Positions 44,087 to 55,764 of a stretch of 64,000 nucleotides of DNA are shown piece after piece (position 1 is the first letter of the stretch; each line of letters opens with the position of its first letter). A program made the position numbers and the translations under genes. The DNA is from Collimonas sp. OK242 (lineage in GTDB: Bacteria; Pseudomonadota; Gammaproteobacteria; Burkholderiales; Burkholderiaceae_D), in the NCBI RefSeq assembly GCF_900107095.1, contig NZ_FNOR01000017.1, positions 1-64,000 of the forward strand, in the 5' to 3' direction. Below the pieces are notes generated by a model. The model saw only the letters and a program-made list of their open reading frames with translations, ran no database searches and was not told where the DNA came from.

Positions 44087-45079
44087 TCATGTCTGCCACA
44101 GCGGCGGCTCATCCATCAGCGCGATTTGTTCGCGCAACTCCAACACCCGGTCTTGCCAATAGCGCTGGGTATTAAACCAGGGGAAGGCCACGGCGAAAGC
44201 CGGGTCGTCCCAGCGCCGCGCGATCCAGGCTGCGTAGTGGATCAGGCGCAGCGTGCGCAGGGCTTCGATCAGGTACAGCTCGCGCGTATCGAAATCGCAG
44301 AAATCTTCATAGCCGGCCAGCAAGCTGCCCATTTGCCGCACCATGTCCCTGCGTTCGCCGGACAATAGCATCCACAAATCCTGCACCGCCGGCCCCATGC
44401 GGCTATCGTCGAAATCGACAAAATGCGGCCCGGCGTCGGTCCACAGCACATTGCTGCCATGGCAATCGCCATGCAGGCGCAAGGCGCCGACACTGCCGGC
44501 ACGCTCGAAACAGCGGCGCACGCCCAGCAGGGCCTGGGTCACGGTGCTGCGATAAGCTTCCAGCAGATCGTCCGGCACAAAATTGTTGGCCAGTAAAAAT
44601 GCGCTAGGTTCTTCGCCAAAACTGACGATATCCAGTGTCGGCCGGTGTTGATAATTGCTGAGTGCGCCGACTGCGTGGATGCGGCCGAGGAAACGGCCCA
44701 GCCATTCCAGCGTGGCGCTATCTTCCAGCTCCGGCGCGCGGCCGCCGTGGCGCGGAAACACCGCAAAGCGAAAACCCTCGAACTGATGCAGGGTGCGGCC
44801 GTCTTCCGCCGCCCATGCAGCCACCACCGGGATCTCGCGTTCCACCAGCTCTTGCACGAAACCGTGTTCTTCCAGGATGGCGGCGTCGCTCCAACGTTGC
44901 GGCCGATAGAATTTCGCCACCAGCGGCGGCCCTTGCTCCATGCCGATCTGGTACACGCGGTTTTCGTAGCTGTTCAGCGCCAGCAGACGGCCATCGCCAT
45001 GCAGGCCGATGCTGTCGAGCGCGTCCAGTACAGTATCAGGCGTGAGGGTAGAAAATGATGCGGGGCTTGGAATAGTCAT
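44087..45079 (-). CDS. srkA: Stress-response kinase A-like protein kinase
   Basis: 330-residue member of the YihE/SrkA family (APH/ChoK-like fold). Motifs: LALNSYENRVYQIGMEQGPPLVAKFYRP (ATP loop and lysine), RLHGDCHGSNVLW (catalytic HGD) and HFVDFDDSRMGPAVQD (DFG-like metal site). In E. coli SrkA, a Ser/Thr kinase, limits death from envelope and oxidative stress. Convergent with the SMR gene (15 nt apart). The start at 45079 has no strong ribosome site. Confidence 0.9.
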   Translation of the reverse strand: MTIPSPASFSTLTPDTVLDALDSIGLHGDGRLLALNSYENRVYQIGMEQGPPLVAKFYRPQRWSDAAILEEHGFVQELVEREIPVVAAWAAEDGRTLHQFEGFRFAVFPRHGGRAPELEDSATLEWLGRFLGRIHAVGALSNYQHRPTLDIVSFGEEPSAFLLANNFVPDDLLEAYRSTVTQALLGVRRCFERAGSVGALRLHGDCHGSNVLWTDAGPHFVDFDDSRMGPAVQDLWMLLSGERRDMVRQMGSLLAGYEDFCDFDTRELYLIEALRTLRLIHYAAWIARRWDDPAFAVAFPWFNTQRYWQDRVLELREQIALMDEPPLWQT

Positions 45080-45327
45080 GTCGGCTATTGTAAGCGTCAG
45101 CGGCTTAGTTAAGGTCTTCGGGGGTGAGCATTCTGCTTTTCATATAAGATAATGTGATCTGGTAGTCAATAAACTCTTACCTCGCTATCCTGCCGCAGCT
45201 TCAGGTAGACTTTCACAGAATAAATGGTTGCCCACGGACAAGTACCTCGAATATTTTGCAGCTTGAGCGCATTTCAATCGTAAAATCCGTATCCCCATTT
45301 CCATCGTAAATTTAAGCGGCCATCTCC

Positions 45328-46026
45328 ATGAATCTCGACGAACCCCTCTCAGACAAAGAATTTGACGAACTGGACGATTTTTTATTGTCCGATCGTTGCG
45401 CTGAAGACAGCATGACCATGGATACCCTGCACGGCTATCTGACGGCGCTGGTAATCGGCCCGGAACAGGTTTTGCTGGGCGAATGGCTGCCGCATGTGTG
45501 GGGGCCGTCGCTGAAGGATGCGCCGAAATTCAAGTCCGACAAGGAATATGAAAGGATCGTCGGCCTGATTGCGCGCTACATGAATGAAATCGCGGTCACG
45601 CTGGAAGTGGCGCCGAAAGAATACGAACCGCTGTTTTGCGAACATGAGCACGAAGGTAAGAGCCTGCTCGACGGCGAAGCCTGGACCTGGGGTTTCTGGG
45701 AAGGCATCAACCTGCGCGCCAAAGCCTGGGAACCGATCTGGCACTCCAACCTGGCGACGGTGGTGCGCCCTATCTACTTGCTAGGCGCGGAAGAACTGGA
45801 AGAGGAAGAAATGGCGTTGCGCGAAGATCCGGTACAGCGCCATAAGCTGGCAGTAGAGGTGGAAGCGGCGATTCCGGAAATCTACCGTTACTGGCTGCCG
45901 CACCGTAAATCGGCGGTCACCACCATCCAGCGCGACCGGCCGAAAGTCGGCCGCAATGATGAGTGCATCTGCGGCAGCGGCAAGAAATTCAAGAAATGCT
46001 GCGGCATCGATTCCAGCGAAGACTAA
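45328..46026 (+). CDS. YecA/UPF0149-family protein with C-terminal SEC-C zinc motif
   Basis: 232 residues. The N-terminal UPF0149 helical domain (about 10-180, [29 protein letters not shown]) is followed by a SEC-C motif at the end ([20 protein letters not shown]), which binds zinc, as in SecA and YecA. YecA-type proteins contact ribosomes or SecA-like partners; no precise role is known. A 248-base region upstream (45080-45327) has no gene. Confidence 0.88.
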   Translation: MNLDEPLSDKEFDELDDFLLSDRCAEDSMTMDTLHGYLTALVIGPEQVLLGEWLPHVWGPSLKDAPKFKSDKEYERIVGLIARYMNEIAVTLEVAPKEYEPLFCEHEHEGKSLLDGEAWTWGFWEGINLRAKAWEPIWHSNLATVVRPIYLLGAEELEEEEMALREDPVQRHKLAVEVEAAIPEIYRYWLPHRKSAVTTIQRDRPKVGRNDECICGSGKKFKKCCGIDSSED

Positions 46027-46037
46027 ACCAGGCAGCA

Positions 46038-46063
46038 GGTGGATAGCGCCAAGCGCATCCACC
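46038..46063. terminator. Hairpin between convergent yecA-like gene and orn
   Basis: Stem GGTGGAT / ATCCACC with an inner GCGC-CAA-GCGC helix, 12 nt past the yecA-like stop. No T-run in either direction. Confidence 0.45.
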
Positions 46064-46088
46064 CGTCGGCATCCAGCTTGATGCGGCG

Positions 46089-46694
46089 TTATTCCCTGAT
46101 GAAATGCTCGCGGTAATAGCGCAGCTCTTCAATCGATTCGATGATGTCCGCCAGCGCGGTGTGCTTTTGATGCTTCTTGAAGCCGCTGGCCAGTTCCGGC
46201 TTCCAGCGGCGGCATAGTTCTTTCAGGGTGGAAACATCCAGGTTGCGGTAGTGGAAAAACGCTTCCAGCTTGGGCATCCCGCGCGCCATGAAGCGGCGAT
46301 CCTGGCAAATCGTGTTGCCGCACATAGGCGATTTGCCGTTCGGCACGTATTTTTTCAGGAACGCGATCAGCGCCAATTCGGCCTCGCTTTCGGTCACGGT
46401 CGAGGCTTTCACCTTTTCGATCAGGCCGGAGCGGCCGTGGGTGCCCTTGTTCCAGGCATCCATGCCATCCATTATTTCGTCAGGCTGATGAATCGCAAAC
46501 ACCGGCCCTTCCGCCAGGATATTCAATTGCGGATCGGTCACCACTACCGCCACTTCAATGATGCGGTCGCTATCCGGATTGAGCCCGGTCATTTCCATGT
46601 CGACCCAGATCAGGTTGAATTCGTTAGGCCGCACCGGCGCCGCGGGAACTGGCGGAGCTTCAGGTGTAGCGGATATATCGTCGGCTTGTGACAT
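46089..46694 (-). CDS. orn: Oligoribonuclease
   Basis: 201-residue DEDDh 3'-5' exonuclease that degrades 2-5 nt RNAs and pGpG. The first acidic pair is in [20 protein letters not shown], the next Asp near [19 protein letters not shown] and the His/Asp in [16 protein letters not shown]. Usually essential or important. It diverges from the M48 protease gene. An N-terminal Pro/Ala-rich extension of about 20 residues is present. Confidence 0.96.
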   Translation of the reverse strand: MSQADDISATPEAPPVPAAPVRPNEFNLIWVDMEMTGLNPDSDRIIEVAVVVTDPQLNILAEGPVFAIHQPDEIMDGMDAWNKGTHGRSGLIEKVKASTVTESEAELALIAFLKKYVPNGKSPMCGNTICQDRRFMARGMPKLEAFFHYRNLDVSTLKELCRRWKPELASGFKKHQKHTALADIIESIEELRYYREHFIRE

Positions 46695-46782
46695 AATTGT
46701 TCTCTTGGTTGTATTAGCTAAGGCAGGCCCAACGTTTGTTTGCGTAAGCCATAAAACGGCTATTTTCTCACATAGGGACTAC

Positions 46783-48090
46783 ATGTCTTCATTTGCATTT
46801 TCTGTTTTATTCATCGTTTTCCTGGTGATCACCCTGGTGCTGCGCTTTTGGCTGAGTTCGCGCCAGATTCGCCATGTGCTGGCCCACCGCAGCGCCGTAC
46901 CGGCCGAATTCGCCGAAAAGATCCCCTTGGCCGCGCACCAGCGCGCTGCCGACTACACCGTCGCCAAGACCAAATTCGGCCTGTTTTCGATGCTGGTGAG
47001 CGCTGCGGTCCTGATCGGCTTCACGCTATTGGGCGGTTTGCAGTTGCTTTCCAACATCATATTCAACTGGGCCGGGCCCGGCATGGTCTATCAGCTGGGC
47101 TTGCTGATGGCATTCGGCGCCATTTCCGGCCTGATCGACCTGCCGCTGGATTATTACAAGCAATTCGTGCTGGAAGCCCGGTTCGGCTTTAACAAGATGA
47201 CGGTCCGGCTGTTCCTTACCGATATGCTGAAAAATACCTTGATCGGCGCCGCCATCGGCTTGCCGCTGATCTGGGTAGTGTTGCAGCTGATGGCTAAATC
47301 GGGCGATCTCTGGTGGTTTTACGCTTGGCTGGTATTCAGCGCTTTCCAGCTGTTGATGCTGGTGCTCTACCCTACCGTGATTGCGCCGCTGTTCAATAAA
47401 TTCACGCCACTCAACGACGACAGCCTGCGCGAGCGTATCGAAGGCTTGATGAAACGGGTCGGCTTCGCTTCCAAGGGCTTGTTCGTGATGGACGGCTCTA
47501 AGCGCAGCGCCCACGGCAACGCCTATTTCTCTGGCTTCGGCGCCGGCAAGCGGATTGTTTTTTTCGACACCCTGCTGGCGCGCCTGGCGCCGCATGAAAT
47601 CGAAGCGGTGCTGGCGCATGAACTGGGCCACTTCAAGCTCAAGCACATAGCCAAACGCATTGTCGTCATGTTCGCGCTTTCGCTGGCGTTCCTGGCCTTG
47701 CTCGGTTACCTGAAACTGCAATTCTGGTTTTACACCGGCCTCGGCGTCAATCCGCTGCTGCTGGTCGACTTCAGCAACAACGATGCGATGGCGCTGATCC
47801 TGTTCATGCTGGCGCTGCCGATCTTTACCTTCCTGCTGTCGCCGCTGTCGTCGATCAGCTCGCGCAAACACGAATTCGAAGCCGACGCATTTGCCGCACA
47901 GCACACCGACGCCAACGATCTGGTGGCGGCGCTGGTCAAGCTGTATGAAGACAATGCCTCAACCCTGACACCGGATCCCCTGCACTCTGCGTTCTACGAT
48001 TCGCACCCGCCGGCCTCGGTGCGGATCAAAAAATTAAGCAATAAGTTGTCAGATAAATTGGGCGACAAGCCGATGGCAGCACATGGTTGA
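46783..48090 (+). CDS. M48-family membrane metallopeptidase (Ste24/CAAX protease type)
   Basis: 435-residue integral membrane zinc protease. The zinc site is HELGH in EAVLAHELGHFKLKHIAKR; the third ligand Glu lies in SSRKHEFEADAFAAQH. Several helices flank the domain. Ste24-type homologues degrade or process membrane proteins; HtpX is a more distant relative. The start at 46783 follows GGGACTAC; a longer upstream frame overlaps the orn promoter. Its stop overlaps the rsgA start by 8 nt. Confidence 0.93.
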   Translation: MSSFAFSVLFIVFLVITLVLRFWLSSRQIRHVLAHRSAVPAEFAEKIPLAAHQRAADYTVAKTKFGLFSMLVSAAVLIGFTLLGGLQLLSNIIFNWAGPGMVYQLGLLMAFGAISGLIDLPLDYYKQFVLEARFGFNKMTVRLFLTDMLKNTLIGAAIGLPLIWVVLQLMAKSGDLWWFYAWLVFSAFQLLMLVLYPTVIAPLFNKFTPLNDDSLRERIEGLMKRVGFASKGLFVMDGSKRSAHGNAYFSGFGAGKRIVFFDTLLARLAPHEIEAVLAHELGHFKLKHIAKRIVVMFALSLAFLALLGYLKLQFWFYTGLGVNPLLLVDFSNNDAMALILFMLALPIFTFLLSPLSSISSRKHEFEADAFAAQHTDANDLVAALVKLYEDNASTLTPDPLHSAFYDSHPPASVRIKKLSNKLSDKLGDKPMAAHG

Positions 48091-49063
48091 TCACAGCAAG
48101 CCAAGCCGCCACAAGCAACACAGCAACCAGGCCGGCAGCGGCCTGGTGATTGCCGCCCACGGCCGGCACTATCTGGTGCAAGGAAAAATTGGCGAAGGGT
48201 CGCTGCAAGAGTCGCTCAAATTGCAATGCGTCACGCGCGGCAAGAAAAGCGATGTCGCCGTCGGCGACCGGGTTCAGTTGAAGCTGACTTCGCCCAACCA
48301 GGGCGTGATCGAAGCCATCGATGAGCGCCACAGCCTGCTGTACCGCTCCGACCAGTACAAATCCAAGCTGCTGGCGGCCAACGTCACCCAGCTGTTCATC
48401 GTGGTGGCCACCGAACCCGGTTTTGCCGACGATCTGATTTCACGCGCGCTGGTGGCCGCCGAAGCCGCCGGCGTGACCGCGCATATCGTGCTGAACAAGA
48501 CCGATATCGTCGAATCGCTGGCCAAGACCCGGCAACGGCTGCAACTGTATGCCGGCCTCGGCTACCCGGTGCATGAAGTGTCGGCACGGGCATTTCCGGA
48601 ACAAACCTGCGCCACGCTGGCGCCCCTGCTGGCGGGAAAGTCAACCATCCTGATCGGCCAGTCCGGCATGGGCAAATCGTCGCTGATCAACCTGATCATG
48701 CCAGGCGCCGATATTGCCGTGCGCGAAATTTCCGCCGCCCTCGATACCGGCAAGCACACCACTACCTTCACCCGCTTGTACGAAATGGATGCGGCTGACA
48801 CCAGCCTGGGCGGCAATCCCGCCAACATCATCGATTCGCCGGGATTCCAGGAATTCGGCTTGTACCAGCTGAGCGAAGGCATGCTGGAGCGCGCCTTCAC
48901 CGAATTCTCACCCTATCTTGGCAAATGCAAATTTTACAACTGCCACCATCTGACCGAGCCGAGCTGCGCCGTGCTGGAAGCGGTCAAGGAAAACAGAATA
49001 TCGCCGATGCGGCATCAGTTGTACGTGCAGTTGTTGCATGAATCGTCGCAAAAACTGTATTGA
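48083..49063 (+). CDS. rsgA: Ribosome small-subunit-dependent GTPase A
   Basis: 326-residue circularly permuted GTPase acting late in 30S subunit assembly. The N-terminal OB domain (about 1-75) is followed by NKTD (G4), then G1 GQSGMGKSSLIN, then G3-like DSPGF; the zinc-binding Cys/His cluster is CKFYNCHHLTEPSC. Translationally coupled to the M48 protease gene by the 8-nt overlap. Confidence 0.96.
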   Translation: MVDHSKPSRHKQHSNQAGSGLVIAAHGRHYLVQGKIGEGSLQESLKLQCVTRGKKSDVAVGDRVQLKLTSPNQGVIEAIDERHSLLYRSDQYKSKLLAANVTQLFIVVATEPGFADDLISRALVAAEAAGVTAHIVLNKTDIVESLAKTRQRLQLYAGLGYPVHEVSARAFPEQTCATLAPLLAGKSTILIGQSGMGKSSLINLIMPGADIAVREISAALDTGKHTTTFTRLYEMDAADTSLGGNPANIIDSPGFQEFGLYQLSEGMLERAFTEFSPYLGKCKFYNCHHLTEPSCAVLEAVKENRISPMRHQLYVQLLHESSQKLY

Positions 49064-49214
49064 TTATCAAAACAACCACTTTTCGACGGGTATCTTTTCT
49101 ACTGAAATCCCTTATAATTGAAGCACTTATTTCATTTCTAAGCCAATCTCGGGTAGTCGGGAAGCGGGCAGTGCGGCAATTGAGCAGTTGTTTTAAAAAT
49201 GGAATTCCAACTAT

Positions 49215-49250
49215 CGGCGGCAGTCGCCACAGCGGCCGCCGTTTTCATTT
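49215..49250 (+). promoter_or_regulatory. Terminator-like hairpin directly before argF
   Basis: Seven-base stem CGGCGGC (49215-49221) / GCCGCCG (49235-49241), then GTTTTCATTT up to the argF start codon. An alternative smaller stem GGCG / CGCC (49216-49219 / 49225-49228) would compete with it. No ribosome site lies between hairpin and ATG. Could attenuate argF or terminate readthrough from rsgA. The 187-base rsgA-argF gap also has a TATAAT near 49113. Confidence 0.5.
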
Positions 49251-51559
<2,309 letters not shown>

Positions 51560-51596
51560 AATCCACGCCTACAAAAAAACTCAAAAAGAACTCAAC

Positions 51597-51911
51597 ATGA
51601 CTACACAATTCGACAATGTCACTGTCCTCAAGCAAGGCAATGTCTATTTCGACGGCAAATGCATTTCCCACACCGTCGTTTTCGCGGATGACAGCAAGAA
51701 GACGCTCGGCGTCATCTTGCCGTCAGCCCTGACGTTCAACACCGGCGTGGCGGAAATCATGGACATCACCAGCGGCAGCTGCCGCGTACGCCAGAAAGAC
51801 CAGCAAGCATGGACTACGTACAACGGTGGCGATAGCTTCGAAATCCCGGCCAATTCGAGTTTCGATATCGAGACGCTGGAAACCGTGAACTACGTTTGCC
51901 ATTACGCCTAA
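51597..51911 (+). CDS. ppnP: Pyrimidine/purine nucleoside phosphorylase
   Basis: 104-residue cupin-fold protein (formerly DUF1255) that phosphorolyses diverse nucleosides. Blocks: YFDGKCISHTVVFADDSKKTLGVILP, FNTGVAEIMDITSG and ETVNYVCHYA at the C terminus. Length matches the family (about 95-105). AAAAAGAACTCAAC precedes the ATG. It is the last plus-strand gene before the murB/sRNA region. Confidence 0.94.
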   Translation: MTTQFDNVTVLKQGNVYFDGKCISHTVVFADDSKKTLGVILPSALTFNTGVAEIMDITSGSCRVRQKDQQAWTTYNGGDSFEIPANSSFDIETLETVNYVCHYA

Positions 51912-51937
51912 GAAGTCAGGAAAACGTAAAAGCGTGC

Positions 51938-52007
51938 AAAAAAAGCCCGTGATGCAGTTGCATGACGGGCTAAGTCCATTACTTTAGGGAGTGTTGGAGA
52001 TGAGACA
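51938..52007 (-). ncRNA. Candidate 70-nt sRNA with intrinsic terminator (element B)
   Basis: Paralogue of the element at 26122-26190 and on the same strand. The 5' block TGTCTCATCTCCAACACTCC is followed by CTAAAGTAATGGACTT and the terminator: stem AGCCCGT / ACGGGCT enclosing ATGCA-AC-TGCAT, then seven T. A -10-like TAAACT lies exactly 6 nt upstream of TGTCTC, as in the first element. It sits 64 nt past the murB stop codon. Expression is not shown. Confidence 0.65.
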
Positions 52008-52071
52008 TAACGGAGTTTAATGCCGTTATGTGACCTGATAATGACACATTGAGATGCGAACCGCTTGCGGC

Positions 52072-53103
52072 TCAAATAAAAATCGGTTCCGGCTCCAGCG
52101 TTACGCCAAATTTACTCCTCACATCAGCCTGCACCGCTTGCGCCAGGCGCACCACATCCTGGCCGCTGGCGCCGCCGCGGTTGACCAGCACCAGCGCCTG
52201 TTTTTCATAAACGCCCGCGGCGCCCAGGTTTTTCCCTTTCCATCCGCACTGGTCGATCAGCCAGCCGGCAGCCAGTTTGTAACTGCCGTTCGGCTGCAGG
52301 TAATTCACCAATTGCGGATGTTGTTCCAGCAGCGCATTGCGCTGTAGCGCCGTCACTATCGGATTTTTGAAAAAGCTGCCGGCATTGCCGATCACTGCAG
52401 GGTCCGGCAGCTTGCGGGTGCGGATGGCAATCACCGCATCGCTGACATCGCGCGCGTTTGGCTGCAGCAATTTGCGAGCGTCCAGCTCTTGCGCCACATC
52501 GGCATAACGCAAAGCAGGCTGCCAGCGCTTCGGCAAGGCGAAGGTAACGTCGAGCACTACTGCCCGGTCGCGCAGGCTGTGCTTGAACACGCTGTCGCGA
52601 TAATCAAACGCGCAGGCGCTGCGATCGAGGGTCAGGATTTCGCCGCTCTCCATATCGATTGCCGTCAGCGCATGGAAACGCTCTTGCAATTCAATACCGT
52701 AAGCGCCTATGTTCTGGATCGGCGCAGCACCGACGTTGCCGGGAATCAGGGACAGGTTCTCCAGCCCCGCCAGCCCTTGCTCCAGCGTCCATAACACCGT
52801 CTCATGCCAGTTTTCGCCGGCTGCCGCCCGTACATAGACAGCGTCATCGTCGGCGCCGACAACTTCCCGTCCGCGATTACACATATGCAACACCAGTCCC
52901 GGAAAATCCTGGGTCAGGATCAGATTGCTGCCGCCGCCCAGCACCAGCCGCGGCAGACGGGCAGCATCAGGATCTGACCTGAGTATCTGCAGAGTTTCCA
53001 GCGAAGCGACCGGCAGGTAGGCATGTGCGCTGGCATCGATACCAAAGGTATTATGCTGGCGCAGCGAAAAATCGAATTGGTAGGGAAGCTTGGAGATAGT
53101 CAT
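52072..53103 (-). CDS. murB: UDP-N-acetylenolpyruvoylglucosamine reductase
   Basis: 343-residue FAD enzyme of peptidoglycan precursor synthesis, reducing the enolpyruvyl group with NADPH. FAD loop [25 protein letters not shown] and the catalytic Ser block [12 protein letters not shown] are clear. The start at 53103 ([12 protein letters not shown]) lacks a Shine-Dalgarno site; TATAAT lies 9 nt before it, so the transcript may be nearly leaderless. Confidence 0.95.
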   Translation of the reverse strand: MTISKLPYQFDFSLRQHNTFGIDASAHAYLPVASLETLQILRSDPDAARLPRLVLGGGSNLILTQDFPGLVLHMCNRGREVVGADDDAVYVRAAAGENWHETVLWTLEQGLAGLENLSLIPGNVGAAPIQNIGAYGIELQERFHALTAIDMESGEILTLDRSACAFDYRDSVFKHSLRDRAVVLDVTFALPKRWQPALRYADVAQELDARKLLQPNARDVSDAVIAIRTRKLPDPAVIGNAGSFFKNPIVTALQRNALLEQHPQLVNYLQPNGSYKLAAGWLIDQCGWKGKNLGAAGVYEKQALVLVNRGGASGQDVVRLAQAVQADVRSKFGVTLEPEPIFI

Positions 53104-53310
53104 AGCATCGGGATTATAAGCGTAACTAACTGCGGCAAGCGAATCCGGCCAGCGGCTGGCCCGGGCGCCAAAAGATAGACGGGCACATAAGAAATAGACC
53201 GGCCAGACCGACATCTCGGGTTTCTTGTCCGTTAAAATGCGCATAGCTCGACGGCGGCGCCACTTATTGAGCCTGCCGGCTTTGTTTGAACATACTGAAG
53301 GAGTATCACC

Positions 53311-53796
53311 ATGCCATCATTCGATACCGTATCGGAAGCTAATCTGGTCGAAGTAAAAAATGCCAACGATCAAGCCAACAAGGAAATCTCGACCCGCTTC
53401 GACTTCAAGGGCAGCGACGCCCGCATCGAGTTGAAGGAACGCGACCTGACTGCGTATGCCGACTCGGAATTCCAACTGGCCCAGGTGCGCGACGTCCTGA
53501 CCTCGAAACTGGTCAAACGCAACGTCGACGTGCGCTTTCTCGACATCGGCAAGATCGAAAAAATCGGTGGCGACAAGGTCAAGCAAGTGATCAAGATCAA
53601 GAACGGTATCGAATCTGAAGCCGCCAAGAAGATCGTCCGCATCGTCAAGGACAGCAAGATGAAGGTCCAGGCCAGCATCCAGGGCGACGCCGTCCGCATC
53701 ACCGGCGCCAAGCGCGACGATTTGCAGGCAGCAATGGCGATGTTGCGCAAGGAAGTGGCCGATTTGCCACTGGAATTCAATAATTTCCGCGACTAA
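53311..53796 (+). CDS. YajQ-family cyclic-di-GMP-binding protein
   Basis: 161-residue cytosolic YajQ-type protein with two ferredoxin-like domains. Motifs: [34 protein letters not shown] and [15 protein letters not shown]. Family members bind c-di-GMP (and other nucleotides or RNA) and regulate virulence or stress genes. AAGGAGTATCACC precedes the ATG. The 207 bases between murB and this gene have no other gene. Confidence 0.94.
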   Translation: MPSFDTVSEANLVEVKNANDQANKEISTRFDFKGSDARIELKERDLTAYADSEFQLAQVRDVLTSKLVKRNVDVRFLDIGKIEKIGGDKVKQVIKIKNGIESEAAKKIVRIVKDSKMKVQASIQGDAVRITGAKRDDLQAAMAMLRKEVADLPLEFNNFRD

Positions 53797-53905
53797 ATTG
53801 TAGCTTGGCAACTTATAGGGTTATTATCCACCTGCTGTTGCCAGCTGTTCAAGATATCGGCACTACGGCGCTACCTTAACCTCTTGCCAGGAAAGCCGGA
53901 CAACA

Positions 53906-54556
53906 ATGCGCCCGTTTGCTCTAGTCAACCGCCTGTTTTTACTTGCTTCCATTTCTTGCGTTGCCTGTGCTGCACAAGCTTCCGATATTGGCGTAGTCGG
54001 CCTGTTTCCGGGAAAAGCTGTGCTGGTGATCGACGGCTCCGGACCGAAGACTTTCTCGGTTGGCAGCAAAGTCACCGACGACGTAAAGCTGGTGGAAGCC
54101 AACGGCTCCACCGCCACGCTGGAGGTGAAAGGCAAGCGGCAAGTGATCGGCATCGGCGAATACGTCAGCCGCAGCGCGCCCGGCGCTGCTTCCAGCGTCA
54201 CCTTGAAAGTCAATCCGCAGGGTCATTTTGTGGCGCAGGCCCAGATCAACGGCGCCATGATGACCATGCTGGTCGATACCGGCGCCACCATGATCGCCCT
54301 GCCCGCATCGGACGCAGTACGGCTCGGCGTGGACTACAAAAAGGGCAGGATGGTCGCGGTCAATACCGCCAACGGCGCGGCGCCGGCGTATATGGTCAAG
54401 CTGAATACCGTCAAGATCGGCGACATTGAAATGAATCAGGTCGATGCCCTGGTGCAAGAGGCCGGACTACCGTTCGCACTGCTCGGCATGTCGTTCCTGA
54501 ACCGCACCGAGATGCGGCGCGAAGGCGAGATGATGGTGTTGACCAAGCGCTTCTGA
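53906..54556 (+). CDS. Exported retropepsin-like aspartic protease
   Basis: 216-residue clan AA protein with a signal peptide (ends VACAAQA, about residue 25). The single catalytic motif is MLVDTGATMIALP (DTGA), consistent with a homodimeric retropepsin-like protease; the C-terminal block LLGMSFLNR is typical of the group. The N-terminal domain (about 27-100) is strand-rich. Presumed periplasmic; substrate unknown. Convergent with aroG. Confidence 0.86.
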   Translation: MRPFALVNRLFLLASISCVACAAQASDIGVVGLFPGKAVLVIDGSGPKTFSVGSKVTDDVKLVEANGSTATLEVKGKRQVIGIGEYVSRSAPGAASSVTLKVNPQGHFVAQAQINGAMMTMLVDTGATMIALPASDAVRLGVDYKKGRMVAVNTANGAAPAYMVKLNTVKIGDIEMNQVDALVQEAGLPFALLGMSFLNRTEMRREGEMMVLTKRF

Positions 54557-54575
54557 CAGCGCTTGATACACCAGC

Positions 54576-54596
54576 GGGCGGATAACATGTCCGCCC
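54576..54596. terminator. Hairpin between the convergent protease and aroG genes
   Basis: Stem GGGCGGA (54576-54582) / TCCGCCC (54590-54596), loop TAACATG, 20 nt past the protease stop and 16 nt past the aroG stop on the other strand. There is no clear T-run, so it may serve both directions weakly. Confidence 0.5.
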
Positions 54597-54612
54597 TGTG
54601 TCAGCTAGCCGT

Positions 54613-55680
54613 TCAGGCCGGGCTGCTATTGAGCAAACGGCGTTGTTTTACTGCCGCCGCCAAACCTTCCAGCACCGCCACGCTTTCTTCCCAGTTGATG
54701 CAACCGTCGGTCACCGATTGGCCGTAGACCAGTTCTTTGCCCGGCACCAGATCCTGGCGGCCGGCGACCAGGTGCGACTCCACCATGACGCCCACGATGC
54801 GATCGTCGCCGGCGGCGATCTGCTTGCCGATATCGGCGCATACCGGGATTTGATTTTCCGGCTTCTTCGAACTGTTGGCGTGCGACGCATCGATCATCAG
54901 GCGCGATGCCAGTCCGCTGTTGGCGATATCCTTGCAAGCCGCATCGACACTGGCAGCGTCATAGTTCGGCGCCTTGCCGCCGCGCAGAATGATATGGCAA
55001 TCTTCATTGCCATTAGTCGACACAATCGCCGAGTGGCCGCCCTTGGTCACCGACAAGAAATGATGCGGCTGCGAAGCTGCCTTGATGGCATCCACCGCAA
55101 TCTTGATATTGCCGTCGGTGCCGTTCTTGAAACCGACCGGGCATGACAAGCCGGAAGCCAGTTCGCGATGCACCTGCGATTCGGTAGTGCGGGCGCCGAT
55201 TGCGCCCCAGCTGATCAGGTCGGCAATGTATTGCGGGCTGATCACATCCAGGAATTCGGTGCCGGCCGGCAAGCCCAGCTGGTTAATGTTCAACAACAGC
55301 TCGCGCGCCATGCGCAAACCGTCGTTGATGCGGAAGCTGTTGTCCATGTACGGATCGTTGATCAAACCTTTCCAGCCGACCGTGGTGCGCGGCTTTTCGA
55401 AGTAGACCCGCATCACGATTTCCAGCTCGCCCTTGAAGCGCTCGCGCTCGCCCGCCAGACGGCCCGCATATTCCAGCGCCGCCTTGGTGTCGTGGATCGA
55501 GCACGGTCCGATCACCACCATCAGGCGGTCATCCTGGCCATGCAAAATGCGATGCAGCGCAATCCGCGAATTGGCGGCGGTTTCCGCCACTTTCTCGGAG
55601 CAGCCGAATTCGCGTATCAAATGGGATGGCGGGACTAGTTCTTTCATTTCTCGTATGCGCAAATCATCGGTGCGTAGCAT
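54613..55680 (-). CDS. aroG: 3-deoxy-7-phosphoheptulonate (DAHP) synthase, class I
   Basis: 355-residue enzyme starting the shikimate pathway: phosphoenolpyruvate plus erythrose 4-phosphate to DAHP. Family blocks: VVIGPCSIHDTKAALEYA, RVYFEKPRTTVGWKGL, GARTTESQVHRELASGLSCPVGFKNGT and MIDASHANSSKKPENQ. E. coli has Phe-, Tyr- and Trp-inhibited versions (AroG/F/H); the leader peptide suggests Phe/Tyr-linked control here. The start at 55680 follows AGGAGAAAAAC. Confidence 0.96.
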   Translation of the reverse strand: MLRTDDLRIREMKELVPPSHLIREFGCSEKVAETAANSRIALHRILHGQDDRLMVVIGPCSIHDTKAALEYAGRLAGERERFKGELEIVMRVYFEKPRTTVGWKGLINDPYMDNSFRINDGLRMARELLLNINQLGLPAGTEFLDVISPQYIADLISWGAIGARTTESQVHRELASGLSCPVGFKNGTDGNIKIAVDAIKAASQPHHFLSVTKGGHSAIVSTNGNEDCHIILRGGKAPNYDAASVDAACKDIANSGLASRLMIDASHANSSKKPENQIPVCADIGKQIAAGDDRIVGVMVESHLVAGRQDLVPGKELVYGQSVTDGCINWEESVAVLEGLAAAVKQRRLLNSSPA

Positions 55681-55712
55681 GTTTTTCTCCTGGCTCAAAA
55701 GTGACTGGGTAT

Positions 55713-55741
55713 AAAAAAACCGCCATCGCTGGCGGTTTTTT
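55713..55741 (-). terminator. Attenuator terminator in the aroG leader
   Basis: Strong hairpin CCGCCA (55720-55725) / TGGCGG (55730-55735) flanked by A/T runs, so on the minus strand it ends in TTTTTTT. It lies between the leader peptide stop and aroG. GGCGGT within the end of the leader peptide (55787-55792) can pair with the ACCGCC arm, giving an alternative antiterminator. Confidence 0.75.
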
Positions 55742-55764
55742 AGAAATTTCGGTTTGCTCTTTAC

